Positions 45,112 through 53,331 of a stretch of 64,000 nucleotides of DNA are shown in pieces; within the stretch, counting starts at the first letter, position 1, and each line of letters opens with the position of its first letter. The position numbers and the translations under genes were made by a program. The notes beneath the pieces are model-generated. The model saw only the letters and a program-made list of their open reading frames with translations. It ran no database searches and was not told the DNA's origin. The stretch is taken from NCBI RefSeq assembly GCF_003584565.2, contig NZ_CP031010.1, positions 682,001 through 746,000 on the forward strand, in the 5' to 3' direction. Origin of the DNA: Alteromonas sp. RKMC-009. GTDB taxonomy: Bacteria > Pseudomonadota > Gammaproteobacteria > Enterobacterales > Alteromonadaceae.

Positions 45112-45501
45112 ATGAAAATTGGTGATGTCGCAAAGACGACAGGTTGTAGTATTCAGACCATTCGTTTTTATGAAAAGAAGGGGCTCTTGCCTGAGCTTAA
45201 GCGCTCAAGTGGAAATTATCGTGTCTACGACAAGGGGACTATTGAACAACTCCTGTTTATCAAACAGTGTCGTTCATTAGATATGTCTATCACGGAAGTA
45301 AAAACGCTCATGGACAGTCGTTCGAGGCCGGATCAGAGCTGTTCAAATATCAATACGTTAATAGCTAAGCATTTATCCGACGTCATTATTCGCATTGAAG
45401 AGCTAAACGCATTAAAGTCATCACTCGAAAATATGGCGGCAAAGTGTGATCAAGACAAAACCATTAGGGACTGTGGCATTTTAAATTATTTACACACTTA
45501 A
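45112..45501 (+). CDS. MerR-family heavy-metal regulator (CadR/PbrR-like)
   Basis: A 129-residue MerR-type activator with an N-terminal winged HTH (KIGDVAKTTGCSIQTIRFYEKKGLLP) and a dimerisation helix. It keeps the Cys set of the Cd/Pb-type subgroup: a Cys in the HTH (TGCS, about residue 11), one before the long helix (SCSNINTLIAKHL) and a C-terminal pair region (KCDQDKTIRDCGILNYL). AGGAG lies before the ATG. It is divergent from the efflux operon and should distort the 19-bp-spacer promoter at 45065-45095 when metal binds. Confidence 0.9.
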   Translation: MKIGDVAKTTGCSIQTIRFYEKKGLLPELKRSSGNYRVYDKGTIEQLLFIKQCRSLDMSITEVKTLMDSRSRPDQSCSNINTLIAKHLSDVIIRIEELNALKSSLENMAAKCDQDKTIRDCGILNYLHT

Positions 45502-45629
45502 AAGTGTAAGAACCACACAATTTCACTGTGCGCGCTCGCCTCAACGTGTATCTATCGGCTAACATTCGTCATGCGTATAGATTTCTGAAGCAAAAAATAC
45601 TAGGCTGAACTTTTGATACTGAGTCAGCC

Positions 45630-46433
45630 ATGCATATTCATTTGTGGCCCTACAAAGCGATTTACATCGGAGTCAGTCCTGATAATTATGTTCATGCACA
45701 TCATGCTGTCCAAATTTGCATTGGTTTAGACAGAGACATCTCGGTTCAAGATCACAAAGCACAAAGTATTCACACCGGACAATGTATTGTGATTTTCGAA
45801 GATGTCCCTCACAAGGTTTTGGCACAGGACAATCAGATTGTAGTCATCTATTTAGAGCCTGAAGATAGGCAAAACCAACAATTTCTCAAAGCCTTACGTC
45901 AAGCCAGGAGTGATGGAATTAATACTCTGCCGCTTACTAGCAAAGAATTGGGATCCATTTCTCAGCATCTATTTACTGACGTCGATATCGACAAAGTGTG
46001 GAAAACAGTAAATAAAGCGGTAGGGCTAGTCTATAGTCCTGCGCTTTCATCGCGCCCTGAGGATAAACGGGTACGAGCGGTCATCGACATTATTGCTTCG
46101 CAGAGAGGTTGTGCAATCGATATGGCGTTTTTATCATCGAAGGTTTTCTTGTCCCCAAGTCGTCTAACACATCTTTTTAAGCAAGAAGTGGGTATACCTA
46201 TTAGTCGTTTTATTGTCTGGTGGCGTGTGCGCGCCGCAATAGAACAACTGAGTAAGTCAGCAACATTGACTGAGGCTGCCCATGCTTCGGGTTTTTCTGA
46301 CTTACCTCATATGAGTAAAACGTTTAAACAGCTGTTTGGATTTGCACCTTCTCGTTATTCAAACCGCACACCATTAAAATTCACAGTAATTAGCCGTTTG
46401 ATACAAGCCGAATTAAGTTTGACTAGGGAATAA
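45630..46433 (+). CDS. AraC-family transcriptional regulator
   Basis: A 267-residue protein with an N-terminal cupin-like region (AHHAVQICIGLDRDISVQDH ... GQCIVIFEDVPHKV) and a C-terminal double HTH (about 150-250, DMAFLSSKVFLSPSRLTHLFKQEVGIPISRFIVWWRVRAAIEQL ... HASGFSDLPHMSKTFKQLFGFAPSRY). The likely ligand and targets are not evident; it is 128 bp downstream of the MerR gene on the same strand. Confidence 0.87.
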   Translation: MHIHLWPYKAIYIGVSPDNYVHAHHAVQICIGLDRDISVQDHKAQSIHTGQCIVIFEDVPHKVLAQDNQIVVIYLEPEDRQNQQFLKALRQARSDGINTLPLTSKELGSISQHLFTDVDIDKVWKTVNKAVGLVYSPALSSRPEDKRVRAVIDIIASQRGCAIDMAFLSSKVFLSPSRLTHLFKQEVGIPISRFIVWWRVRAAIEQLSKSATLTEAAHASGFSDLPHMSKTFKQLFGFAPSRYSNRTPLKFTVISRLIQAELSLTRE

Positions 46434-46777
46434 TATACGCATCAATAAAAACGCGAATGTGTAAATACTATGAGAACGTTGGTCCAATGGATGTTCAGCC
46501 CATTATTTTTTTTAAGCTTTATCTTTGCTGCATCCAGTATCTCCCAAAACACAGGATCTGCAACCAATTAACCTAGTATGCTTTTACAGACAAGTTCTTA
46601 CGCACTAATGGATGCCAATGAGCTTCAATGAGAGTGCGAGCGCAGTATGTGCAATGAGAAACTGTCAGATTTGCGCAAGCTTTCTAGCAATTTTGTTAAA
46701 TCAAATGTTGCCTACTCCACACAAGCGTGTGAACACCAAGTGATTTCGATGTGACGATACAAGATAAATTAGACATG
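46434..46777. other. Intergenic stretch after the AraC gene
   Basis: About 340 bp without a convincing gene. A 33-codon frame at 46470-46571 (starting MRTLVQWMF) has one hydrophobic stretch but no clear ribosome site. Nothing else recognised. Confidence 0.45.
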
Positions 46778-47123
46778 CTATTCATTTGTTAACTGGTACT
46801 CTAATTCTGCCACTCTCTGTTTGTACTCTTCGATGGTTAATGCAAAAGAATTGTGCTGGCTAGCCATATTGGATAGCCTTTCACGAAGCTCAGCTACTTC
46901 GCTCTTGTACTTTCTTTTCAATTTAATTTCTTTTTTGAGTCGTAACCTCAGTTTTGAAAGAGCGTCTGAGGAGTGTTCGGGTATCATACTCACTGAATAG
47001 CTTTGTTTTTTTAAAGCCCAAATTTTTTCGACAATATCTTCGTAATAGTATATTGAACCGCTGCCTAGGCCTGCTTCCTCCTCAACCGCTTTAACCGAGA
47101 GCTTTTGGGAGTACGGGACAATT
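46778..47123 (-). pseudogene. 5'-truncated HTH/coiled-coil protein, possible recombinase accessory gene
   Basis: An open frame on the minus strand from the IS boundary to the stop at 46778. It reads QKLSVKAVEEEAGLGSGSIYYY, a winged-HTH-like start, then a long charged coiled coil (KLRLRLKKEIKLKRKYKSEVAELRERL ... YKQRVAELEYQL). The 5' end has been removed by an IS3-family element. The HTH plus coiled-coil layout is like small accessory proteins (TnpC type) encoded beside tyrosine recombinases, and a recombinase remnant lies on the same strand further upstream (49312-50433). That assignment is inference. Confidence 0.5.
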
Positions 47124-47139
47124 TGTAAACCTCCCCTAA

Positions 47140-48000
47140 TTAGTTACATCCATAATTAGAGGTTTCAGCCGGTTCATGTTTGCTTAAATATTCCCACGGT
47201 GTCAGATCATTCAGTGCATCATGGGGGCGTTCCTCGTTGTATTCTGTCATCCAGTTTTCGGTCAGTTCACGTACTTCATTCAATGTTTTGAAGACATACA
47301 TGTTGAGTATTTCTGTCCTGTAAGTGCGGTTGAATCTCTCGATAAAAGAATTTTGCGTAGGCTTTCCGGGTTTAATAAATTCCAGTGCAATACCATGCTC
47401 TTCAGCCCAACTTGCCAGCGTGATTGAGATAAATTCCGGCCCGTTGTCCATGCGAAGTTTACTGGGGTAACCCCGCCAGGCGACGACGCGCTCCAATACT
47501 CTGACTACACGCTGCGATGGCAGATTCAGGTCAATCTCGATAGCCAGTGCTTCACGGTTGAAATCGTCTACCAGATTGAACGTTCTGAAGCGTCTGCCGC
47601 ATTGCAGGCTGTCGCACATAAAATCCATTGACCAGCAATGATTAGCCTGAGCCGGCACGGCCAGTGGCTCCGGGTTTCTCGCTGGCAGCCGTCGCTTTCC
47701 ACGGCGTCGTTTATTCAGCTTGAGTTCGCAGTAAATCCGGTGAACACGCTTATGATTCCAGCCATGGCCCCAACGACGCAGGATTTTGTACAGCTTGCTG
47801 AATCCGTAGGCCGGATAGCGCTCAGCGGCTTCAATCAGTTTGGCGATGACCCTATCATCACGCGTTTGATCAGGCTGGTAACGATAAACTGAATCACTGA
47901 TGCCAACAGCGCGACAGGCAAGACGTAAACTAGCACCATGCTGCTCTCGCGCATAATCAACAAGCTCACGCCTTATCGCTGGCTTTACAGCTTTTTTTCG
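47140..48000 (-). CDS. IS3-family transposase OrfB (read by frameshift from truncated orfA)
   Basis: The rve transposase frame is open from about 48000 to the stop at 47140: KKAVKPAIRRELVDYAREQHGAS, an HTH_21-like part (RYPAYGFSKLYKILRRWGHG), then the DDE core with Asp in WSMDFMCD, Asp in LRMDNGPEF and Glu in NSFIERFNRTYRTE. It has no ATG near its 5' end because OrfB is normally made as an OrfAB frameshift product; the first GTG (47658) is internal. With orfA broken it is unlikely to be expressed at full length. Confidence 0.82.
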   Translation of the reverse strand, partial: RKKAVKPAIRRELVDYAREQHGASLRLACRAVGISDSVYRYQPDQTRDDRVIAKLIEAAERYPAYGFSKLYKILRRWGHGWNHKRVHRIYCELKLNKRRRGKRRLPARNPEPLAVPAQANHCWSMDFMCDSLQCGRRFRTFNLVDDFNREALAIEIDLNLPSQRVVRVLERVVAWRGYPSKLRMDNGPEFISITLASWAEEHGIALEFIKPGKPTQNSFIERFNRTYRTEILNMYVFKTLNEVRELTENWMTEYNEERPHDALNDLTPWEYLSKHEPAETSNYGCN

Positions 48001-48110
48001 ACGATATCTTTGAGGATCCGGTGTTCCAGACTTAAGTCAGCGAACATCGCTTTAAGCCTGCGGTTTTCGTCTTCAAGATCTTTCAGTCTTTTGATATCTG
48101 AATCGCCACT
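47985..48110 (-). pseudogene. C-terminal fragment of IS3 orfA
   Basis: Forty-one residues of the orfA leucine-zipper end (SDIKRLKDLEDENRRLKAMF, then ADLSLEHRILKDIVEKKL) with the stop at 47985 just past the A7 slippery site. The N-terminal HTH is lost at the junction with the neighbouring IS. Confidence 0.8.
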
Positions 48111-48116
48111 ACTAGC

Positions 48117-48989
48117 CTAGACACTTCCCAGCCGTTGAACATGGCGTTTTTCATACTCTACTGGTGACAGTAAATTATTGGAACCATGTTTGCGTTTGCA
48201 GTTATAAAACATTTCGATGTAATCGAATATGTCAGCACGGGCATCATCTCTGGTTGAGTAGATTTTCTTTTTGATTCTCTCTCGCTTCAGCAGTTGGAAG
48301 AAGCTTTCCGCCACGGCGTTATCATGACAGTTACCACGTCGGCTCATACTTCCCTCCAGACCATTCGCTTTCAGGAATGCCTGCCAGTCATGGCTGGTAT
48401 ATTGGCTTCCTTGATCTGAGTGCACCGTCACTTGTTGCTTTGGATTCCGACGCCATACAGCCATCAACAGAGCGTTGAGCACAATGTCTTTCGTTATTCG
48501 TTGCTGCATTGACCAGCCGATAACCTTTCGGGAGAACAAGTCGACAACAACCGCCAGATACAGCCAGCCTTCGTGAGTTCGGACATGCGTGATATCCGTT
48601 ACCCAGGCTTCATCAGGCGCAGCGGGATTAAACTCCCGGTTCAGCCGGTTTGGCACCACAACGTGACTTTCTTCGCCTCGATGACGAGGCCGTCGATAGC
48701 CAACCTGAGCACGTAATCCTTCCCGAACCATGAGTCGGTACACGCGGTTAATACCGCATCGTTCACCGATGTCCCGTAAATCTGAATGAATTTTGCGGTA
48801 GCCGTACACGCCACCAGACTCCAGCCAGAATTGCTTAATTAGTCCTGTTAGACGACGGTTGGCTTTGTCGCGTTTCGACAGAGGCTTACTGCTCCAGGCA
48901 TAGTATCCGCTGGGATGAACATCCAGCATCCGACATAGCCAACGAACAGGCCAGCTATTGCTATTATCCTTGATAAAGGCGTACCTCAA
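48117..48989 (-). CDS. IS3-family transposase OrfB
   Basis: A 290-residue DDE transposase with an HTH_21 part (RLTGLIKQFWLESGGVYGYRKIHSDL) and rve core: Asp in DEAWVTDITHVRTHEGWLYL, Asp in VHSDQGSQYTS and Glu in GNCHDNAVAESFFQLLKRE. Intact. It overlaps orfA by 4 bp. Confidence 0.93.
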   Translation of the reverse strand: MRYAFIKDNSNSWPVRWLCRMLDVHPSGYYAWSSKPLSKRDKANRRLTGLIKQFWLESGGVYGYRKIHSDLRDIGERCGINRVYRLMVREGLRAQVGYRRPRHRGEESHVVVPNRLNREFNPAAPDEAWVTDITHVRTHEGWLYLAVVVDLFSRKVIGWSMQQRITKDIVLNALLMAVWRRNPKQQVTVHSDQGSQYTSHDWQAFLKANGLEGSMSRRGNCHDNAVAESFFQLLKRERIKKKIYSTRDDARADIFDYIEMFYNCKRKHGSNNLLSPVEYEKRHVQRLGSV

Positions 48990-49270
48990 TCGGACTGCTT
49001 TGCGAAGTACGCCGCGGCTTTTTTTAATATATCCCGTTCTTCTGTAGCCCGTTTTAATTCTTTCTGAAGTCGCTTTATCTCAGCCTGGGCCTCAGATAAA
49101 TCATTATGCTTCTTGGAATCAGGGCCGAACTTCTTAACCCAGGCGTACAAGCTGTGAGTAGTGATATCGAGTCGCTTGGCAACATCAGCGACAGAATGGC
49201 CACGATCAACGACTTGTTTGACCGCTTCAATTTTAAATTCTTCAGGGTAGCGTTTACCGCTCATAAGCAC
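48986..49270 (-). CDS. IS3-family transposase OrfA
   Basis: A 94-residue HTH/leucine-zipper protein (KRYPEEFKIEAVKQVVDRGHSVADVAKRLDITTHSLYAWVKKFGP, then a helical LQKELKRATEERDILKKAAAYFAK). Intact and overlapping orfB by 4 bp. Confidence 0.92.
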   Translation of the reverse strand: MLMSGKRYPEEFKIEAVKQVVDRGHSVADVAKRLDITTHSLYAWVKKFGPDSKKHNDLSEAQAEIKRLQKELKRATEERDILKKAAAYFAKQSD

Positions 49271-49311
49271 CTCTCTTTTCAGTTAGTTTATCTAACTGAG
49301 AGGCGTCTAGG

Positions 49312-50433
49312 AAACTAGTGGCGATTCATACTTCCAAGTTGTTGCTTCACTACTGTGTCCCATCCATGCCATCATTTGTGTTACTGCGTCTTTTTGCATC
49401 CCTATCTCTAAAAGCGATGCAAGGCGGTACGTACAGTACGTGGCTCTGAGGTCATGAGTGGTATGAGAAAATAGCGAAGACGTTTCACGCTCAACAGCGT
49501 TTCTTAATCTTCTAAACGATTGCTGAACGTTGTTAGGACTAAATGGAGCACCTGATTTCGAGACTAGCAAAAATGAACTATTGTTCTTTTTGAGCCTTAG
49601 CCTGCGCCTTTTTGATTTTGCATAGCCAACAAGTAGAGCTCTGAGGCTGGGAGAGATTTCGACTTTTCTTTCTTTTCCATACTTTGTAGCTACACCATTC
49701 ATCGGACCAATTTTCACTTCTGATTTATCGGAAAACTCAAGTTCCCACGCTAAACATAATGGGAAAGTACATGCTTCCTGTAATCTCAAACCTGATTGTA
49801 CTTGCAAGAGTTGATGGATTATAAACTCTATGTTGAACGTGGAGAGTGCTTTCGCAAAGGGCTCTAGCTCATTTTTTGATAGCGGATTGAGTGATTGCAC
49901 TCGCTCTTTTAAAGGAACTTTTACGCGAAGGTCCGTGCTACTGACAATGTAATGAGGGTTAAGATGATTCATCATTCTGGTGTTTCTGATTTTCACCATC
50001 TCGTAGTCAAATGGTTTACCGGATTCGTTAACGTTAAGAAATTTTTGGTGAATACACCACTCGTAAAACTTTACGACATGCCTCATGTAAAGAGATGCCG
50101 TAGAGAACTGGATTTGTCCTAGCCTTGCGTTTGTTAGTAAATTATCGTTTCTAAACCTATAGGTAGGTCTTAAATATTTAGCAGTCGGAAATTTATCCCA
50201 AGATAATGAGTTTTCTTCCAAGAAATTAAAGTAGCGCTTTAAAGCACGAACCGTGGAGTTTAAATCTTTCGCCTTCCTGTAGTTGACTAGATGATTTATC
50301 CAAAGATTTACAGGTGTAATATATTCGTGGTTTGAATAGTAAAAGTTGGGATACCTTCCAGCTTAATGTGCCCACTATTGGGTACCGAAAGGGGAAGCAC
50401 AGAGAAGGGATTTGATTGAATCACGTAAGTCAT
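49312..50433 (-). pseudogene. Tyrosine recombinase (phage-type integrase), frameshifted and 3'-truncated
   Basis: The main frame (50362 to 49307) encodes a core-binding domain (INHLVNYRKAKDLNSTVRALKRYF) and a catalytic domain with RI Arg in QSGLRLQEACTFPL, HDLRATYC (box II His/Arg) and MGHSSEATTWKY with the nucleophile Tyr. This frame has no start codon; an ATG at 50433 opens a 41-codon frame (MTYVIQSNPFSVLPL ... GHIKLEG) that would join smoothly at LEG-YPNFYYSN if one base were restored near 50350. After the catalytic Tyr only six residues remain before a stop formed at the IS junction. It is the likely former mobility gene of the island. Confidence 0.75.
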
Positions 50434-50477
50434 GTACTACCCCGAATGAATCTAAGAATTTCTAAAGGGTAGTACAT
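50432..50477. promoter_or_regulatory. Inverted repeat upstream of the integrase, operator or recombination site
   Basis: Arms ATGTACTACCC (50432-50442, covering the putative integrase start codon) and GGGTAGTACAT (50467-50477), perfect over 11 bp with a 24-bp spacer. The motif GTAGTACATT also occurs in the inverted repeat at 30334-30367. Either autoregulation or att-site binding fits. Confidence 0.45.
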
Positions 50478-50522
50478 TTTCCAGAAAGTGCTCAGCTACA
50501 GTCTAACATTCCAGAACGCGAT

Positions 50523-51869
50523 CTACATAGTAACAAACTCTTCGGCGCTGGTGGGGTGAATCGCAATACAGCTGTCGAAATCGGCTTTGGTCGCGCCCAT
50601 CTTCATGGCGACAGCAAAGCCTTGCAGAATTTCATCCATGCCCATTCCTATACCGTGCAGGCCAACCACGCGTTCCTCTTCACCGGCACAAATCAGCTTC
50701 ATTTTCGTTGCCTGACGGTGTTTGGTGACAGCCGTGTACATGGCGGCAAATGATGACGTGTAAACCTTCAGGTTTTCCTTACCGTAGGCTTCTTCTGCTT
50801 CCGGCTCTGTCATTCCCACAGTGCCTATTGGCGGATGGCTGAATACGACGGTAGGGATGAGATTGTAATCCAGGTGCGCATCGCTCTGGCCATTGAACAA
50901 GCGTTCACTGAGCAAACGTCCGGCTTTAATGGCAACCGGCGTCAGTTCTGCATGACCGGTAACGTCGCCCACACAGTACACGCCATCTACCGTGGTGTTC
51001 TGGAATTTATCTACTTTAATGAAACCTTTATCGTCAGTGTCGATACCGGTGGTTTCCAACGCCAACTTGTCGCTGGATGGTACCCGGCCAATGGCCCAGA
51101 TAAGCACATCGGTTTCAATGATTTCACCGGTGGAAAGGGTGATTTTCAGTGAATCGTCATCCTGCTTTTCCACTTTTTCAATCTCTGAAAACTTATGCAG
51201 GGCAGGGCCTTCGCTGTCGATAATTTCCGTGAGCGTTTCAGCAATCATGGGGTCGAAATGACGAAGTGGCTGGCCGTGACGGATAACCAAATCGGTTTTT
51301 GTGCCCAGTGAATGCAGTACGCCCGCCAGTTCCACACCAATGTAACCAGCACCAACAACTACTGCCCGTTCGGGCTGTGTTTGCAGGGCAAAGAAGCCGT
51401 CTGAGTCGATGCCATGTTCCGCGCCCGGAATATCGGGAAAGCGGGGGCGGCCGCCAACAGCAATAGTAATGTGCGGCGCAGTGTACTGCTCGCCATTTAC
51501 TTCAATGGTGTGATCGTCAACGAATGTTGCAAAGCCTTTAATAACAGTAATATCGTTGGCACCAAGCACGCGATCATAGGAAGCGTGGATACGCTCAATG
51601 TACGCCTGACGGTTGGCCACCATCACTTCCCAGCTGTAGTTATTGACGGTGACATCAAAACCATAGTCAGGGCCATACTTATGAATGGCTTCTGCCACGT
51701 TCGCGCCGAACCACATGGCTTTTTTCGGCACGCAGCCCACGTTTACACAGGTACCGCCAATCTCAGCGCCTTCAATGAGTGCGACTTTCTTGCCATGTTT
51801 TGCTGCGCGGTTGGCCGATGCGATTCCGCCGCTGCCACCACCAATACAGATATAATCAAAGGTTTTCAT
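50523..51869 (-). CDS. gor: Glutathione reductase (NADPH)
   Basis: It reduces glutathione disulfide with NADPH, using FAD and a redox disulfide. The 448-residue flavoprotein has the FAD-binding [19 protein letters not shown] (about 4-22), the redox motif [13 protein letters not shown] (about 38-50), the NAD(P)-binding [16 protein letters not shown], and a C-terminal [11 protein letters not shown] with the catalytic His. The start at 51869 gives the family N-terminus; the in-frame 51938 start has no support. First core gene to the right of the island. Confidence 0.95.
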   Translation of the reverse strand: MKTFDYICIGGGSGGIASANRAAKHGKKVALIEGAEIGGTCVNVGCVPKKAMWFGANVAEAIHKYGPDYGFDVTVNNYSWEVMVANRQAYIERIHASYDRVLGANDITVIKGFATFVDDHTIEVNGEQYTAPHITIAVGGRPRFPDIPGAEHGIDSDGFFALQTQPERAVVVGAGYIGVELAGVLHSLGTKTDLVIRHGQPLRHFDPMIAETLTEIIDSEGPALHKFSEIEKVEKQDDDSLKITLSTGEIIETDVLIWAIGRVPSSDKLALETTGIDTDDKGFIKVDKFQNTTVDGVYCVGDVTGHAELTPVAIKAGRLLSERLFNGQSDAHLDYNLIPTVVFSHPPIGTVGMTEPEAEEAYGKENLKVYTSSFAAMYTAVTKHRQATKMKLICAGEEERVVGLHGIGMGMDEILQGFAVAMKMGATKADFDSCIAIHPTSAEEFVTM

Positions 51870-51981
51870 AATCATTTGCCCGTTAAGAGTAATATAGCTA
51901 TTCTGGCACGAATAATTTCTTCGCTCAAAATGCAACAACTGTCTACACTACGAAGTAGCAGGAAATAAAGTCTAACGGGTT

Positions 51982-53331
51982 ATGCGATGGGATATGAGTA
52001 GTATGCCTCAGGTAAATGACACGCACGGTAATCAATCTGTACACATACTCATGCAAGAACTGGGGAGTGTACTGTGCCTGGACTGCTCTTTGCACACTCT
52101 GCTGGACAAATACATTGAGCTGCTGGTCAATCATTTTGAGGCCCGCTGCGGCTTCTATACGCCTTTCTGGTTCGAAGAACTGTCTCTGGTTTCCTCATTG
52201 CGGGTATTCAAAGAAGAAGCCTGGTCCGGAGATGATGCTGAACTTGATGCGTTGTGTGAGCGGGCAAGAAAGCGATACGCGGCTTATCCTGATGACACAT
52301 TTCTTTATGACGGGGAAGACGATCCTTTTATTTGTTTGCGGCTTGCTGACAATGGTCACCCGGAAATGTGGTTGATCATCGCGCTTGAAAAGCCATTAAG
52401 TAATGAGGCTCTGAATGCTTTTGTGCCCCTGGTTAGCTGGTTTCAGAATGGAATGGTGCAATGCCGGCGCAAAACCACACTGGACAGTACGCAAACCCGC
52501 ATTGATGAAATGACCCGGGGAATGGCTGAAACAATGGCTCAGCTTGTACAGGCTGAGAAAATGTCGGAGTTAGGCAAACTCACTGCAGGCATCGCTCACG
52601 AAATTAATAATCCCATCGGTTACATCCGCTCTAATCTTGAAACCCTTGTACAGTATGTGGAAACGTTTGAGGAACTGTTTGCAGAAATCGCGCAGTGGGC
52701 GAAAACTAAACCTGGTTGCTCAGAGATGTTGCAGGAACTGGAAGCCAAATACGATTTGTCATTTCTATTAGAAGATGCCCATGAGATTGTAGCAACTAAT
52801 GTTAGTGGTATTGATCGTATCCGCGACATAGTCAGTGATTTATATGCGTTTTCCAGGAAGGGCGAAGGTAAGATGATGCCGTTGTCTTTGCAGGATGTTA
52901 TACAGCGGTGCGTGAAACTCACTAAAACCCGTTTCGATAATCATCATCAGATTCAGGTCAATGTTCACACAGACACCCCTTACTGTGTGGGGGATGCTTC
53001 ACAGCTTGAGCAGGTGATGATTAATATGATGATAAACGCCGCTCATGCTATGCCGGCAGGAGGCGTGTTATCACTGGACTTAAGCAGTACGGAAAACCGT
53101 CTTATTCTGAAAGTGAAGGACACTGGCGTCGGGATGGATAAGGTCACTCAGCAGAAGATTTTCTCGCCATTTTTCACTACCAAGCCCACCGGAGTGGGAA
53201 CGGGGCTGGGATTGTCGATTTCTAATGGAATTTTACAGGCGCATAACGCCACAGTGTCGGTGGAAAGCGCAATCAACGAGGGGACTGAATTTACCCTGTC
53301 GTTTCCGCTCTACCGCGAATCGTCAGATTGA
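51982..53331 (+). CDS. Soluble sensor histidine kinase
   Basis: A 449-residue kinase without membrane segments. A GAF-like N-terminal region (about 20-155) and a short coiled coil lead to the phosphoacceptor helix EKMSELGKLTAGIAHEINNPIGY (His at about 212) and a HATPase domain with N box (INMMINAAHAMP), VKDTGVGM and GTGLGLSIS. No partner receiver is fused; four receiver proteins lie nearby. Its 3' end overlaps the convergent REC gene by 9 bp. The start could also be the ATG at 51994. Confidence 0.88.
   Translation: MRWDMSSMPQVNDTHGNQSVHILMQELGSVLCLDCSLHTLLDKYIELLVNHFEARCGFYTPFWFEELSLVSSLRVFKEEAWSGDDAELDALCERARKRYAAYPDDTFLYDGEDDPFICLRLADNGHPEMWLIIALEKPLSNEALNAFVPLVSWFQNGMVQCRRKTTLDSTQTRIDEMTRGMAETMAQLVQAEKMSELGKLTAGIAHEINNPIGYIRSNLETLVQYVETFEELFAEIAQWAKTKPGCSEMLQELEAKYDLSFLLEDAHEIVATNVSGIDRIRDIVSDLYAFSRKGEGKMMPLSLQDVIQRCVKLTKTRFDNHHQIQVNVHTDTPYCVGDASQLEQVMINMMINAAHAMPAGGVLSLDLSSTENRLILKVKDTGVGMDKVTQQKIFSPFFTTKPTGVGTGLGLSISNGILQAHNATVSVESAINEGTEFTLSFPLYRESSD

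Larger units (their letters stand above)
47124..48115 (-). mobile_element. IS3-family element, 5'-truncated
   Basis: The left end is near TGTAAACCTCCCC (about 47124). It contains a complete orfB region and the C-terminal part of orfA; the orfA N-terminus and the other IS end are missing, cut by the next element at about 48116. A frameshift site (seven A in CGAAAAAAAGC, about 47990-48000) links orfA to orfB. Confidence 0.8.
48116..49313 (-). mobile_element. IS3-family element, intact, between the truncated IS and the integrase
   Basis: About 1.2 kb with ends CCTAGACAC (48116) and GCGTCTAGG (ending 49311), giving an inverted CCTAGAC. ACTAG occurs on both sides (48111-48115 and 49314-49318) and could be the target duplication, although exact ends are uncertain because the flanks also share an inverted GAATCGCCACTA. 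It carries intact orfA and orfB of the GNCHDNAVAESFF type (IS51/IS150-like branch). Confidence 0.78.

Noticed and set aside
46470..46571. 33-codon hydrophobic frame after the AraC gene
   Set aside because: No clear ribosome site and no partner gene; too weak to annotate.
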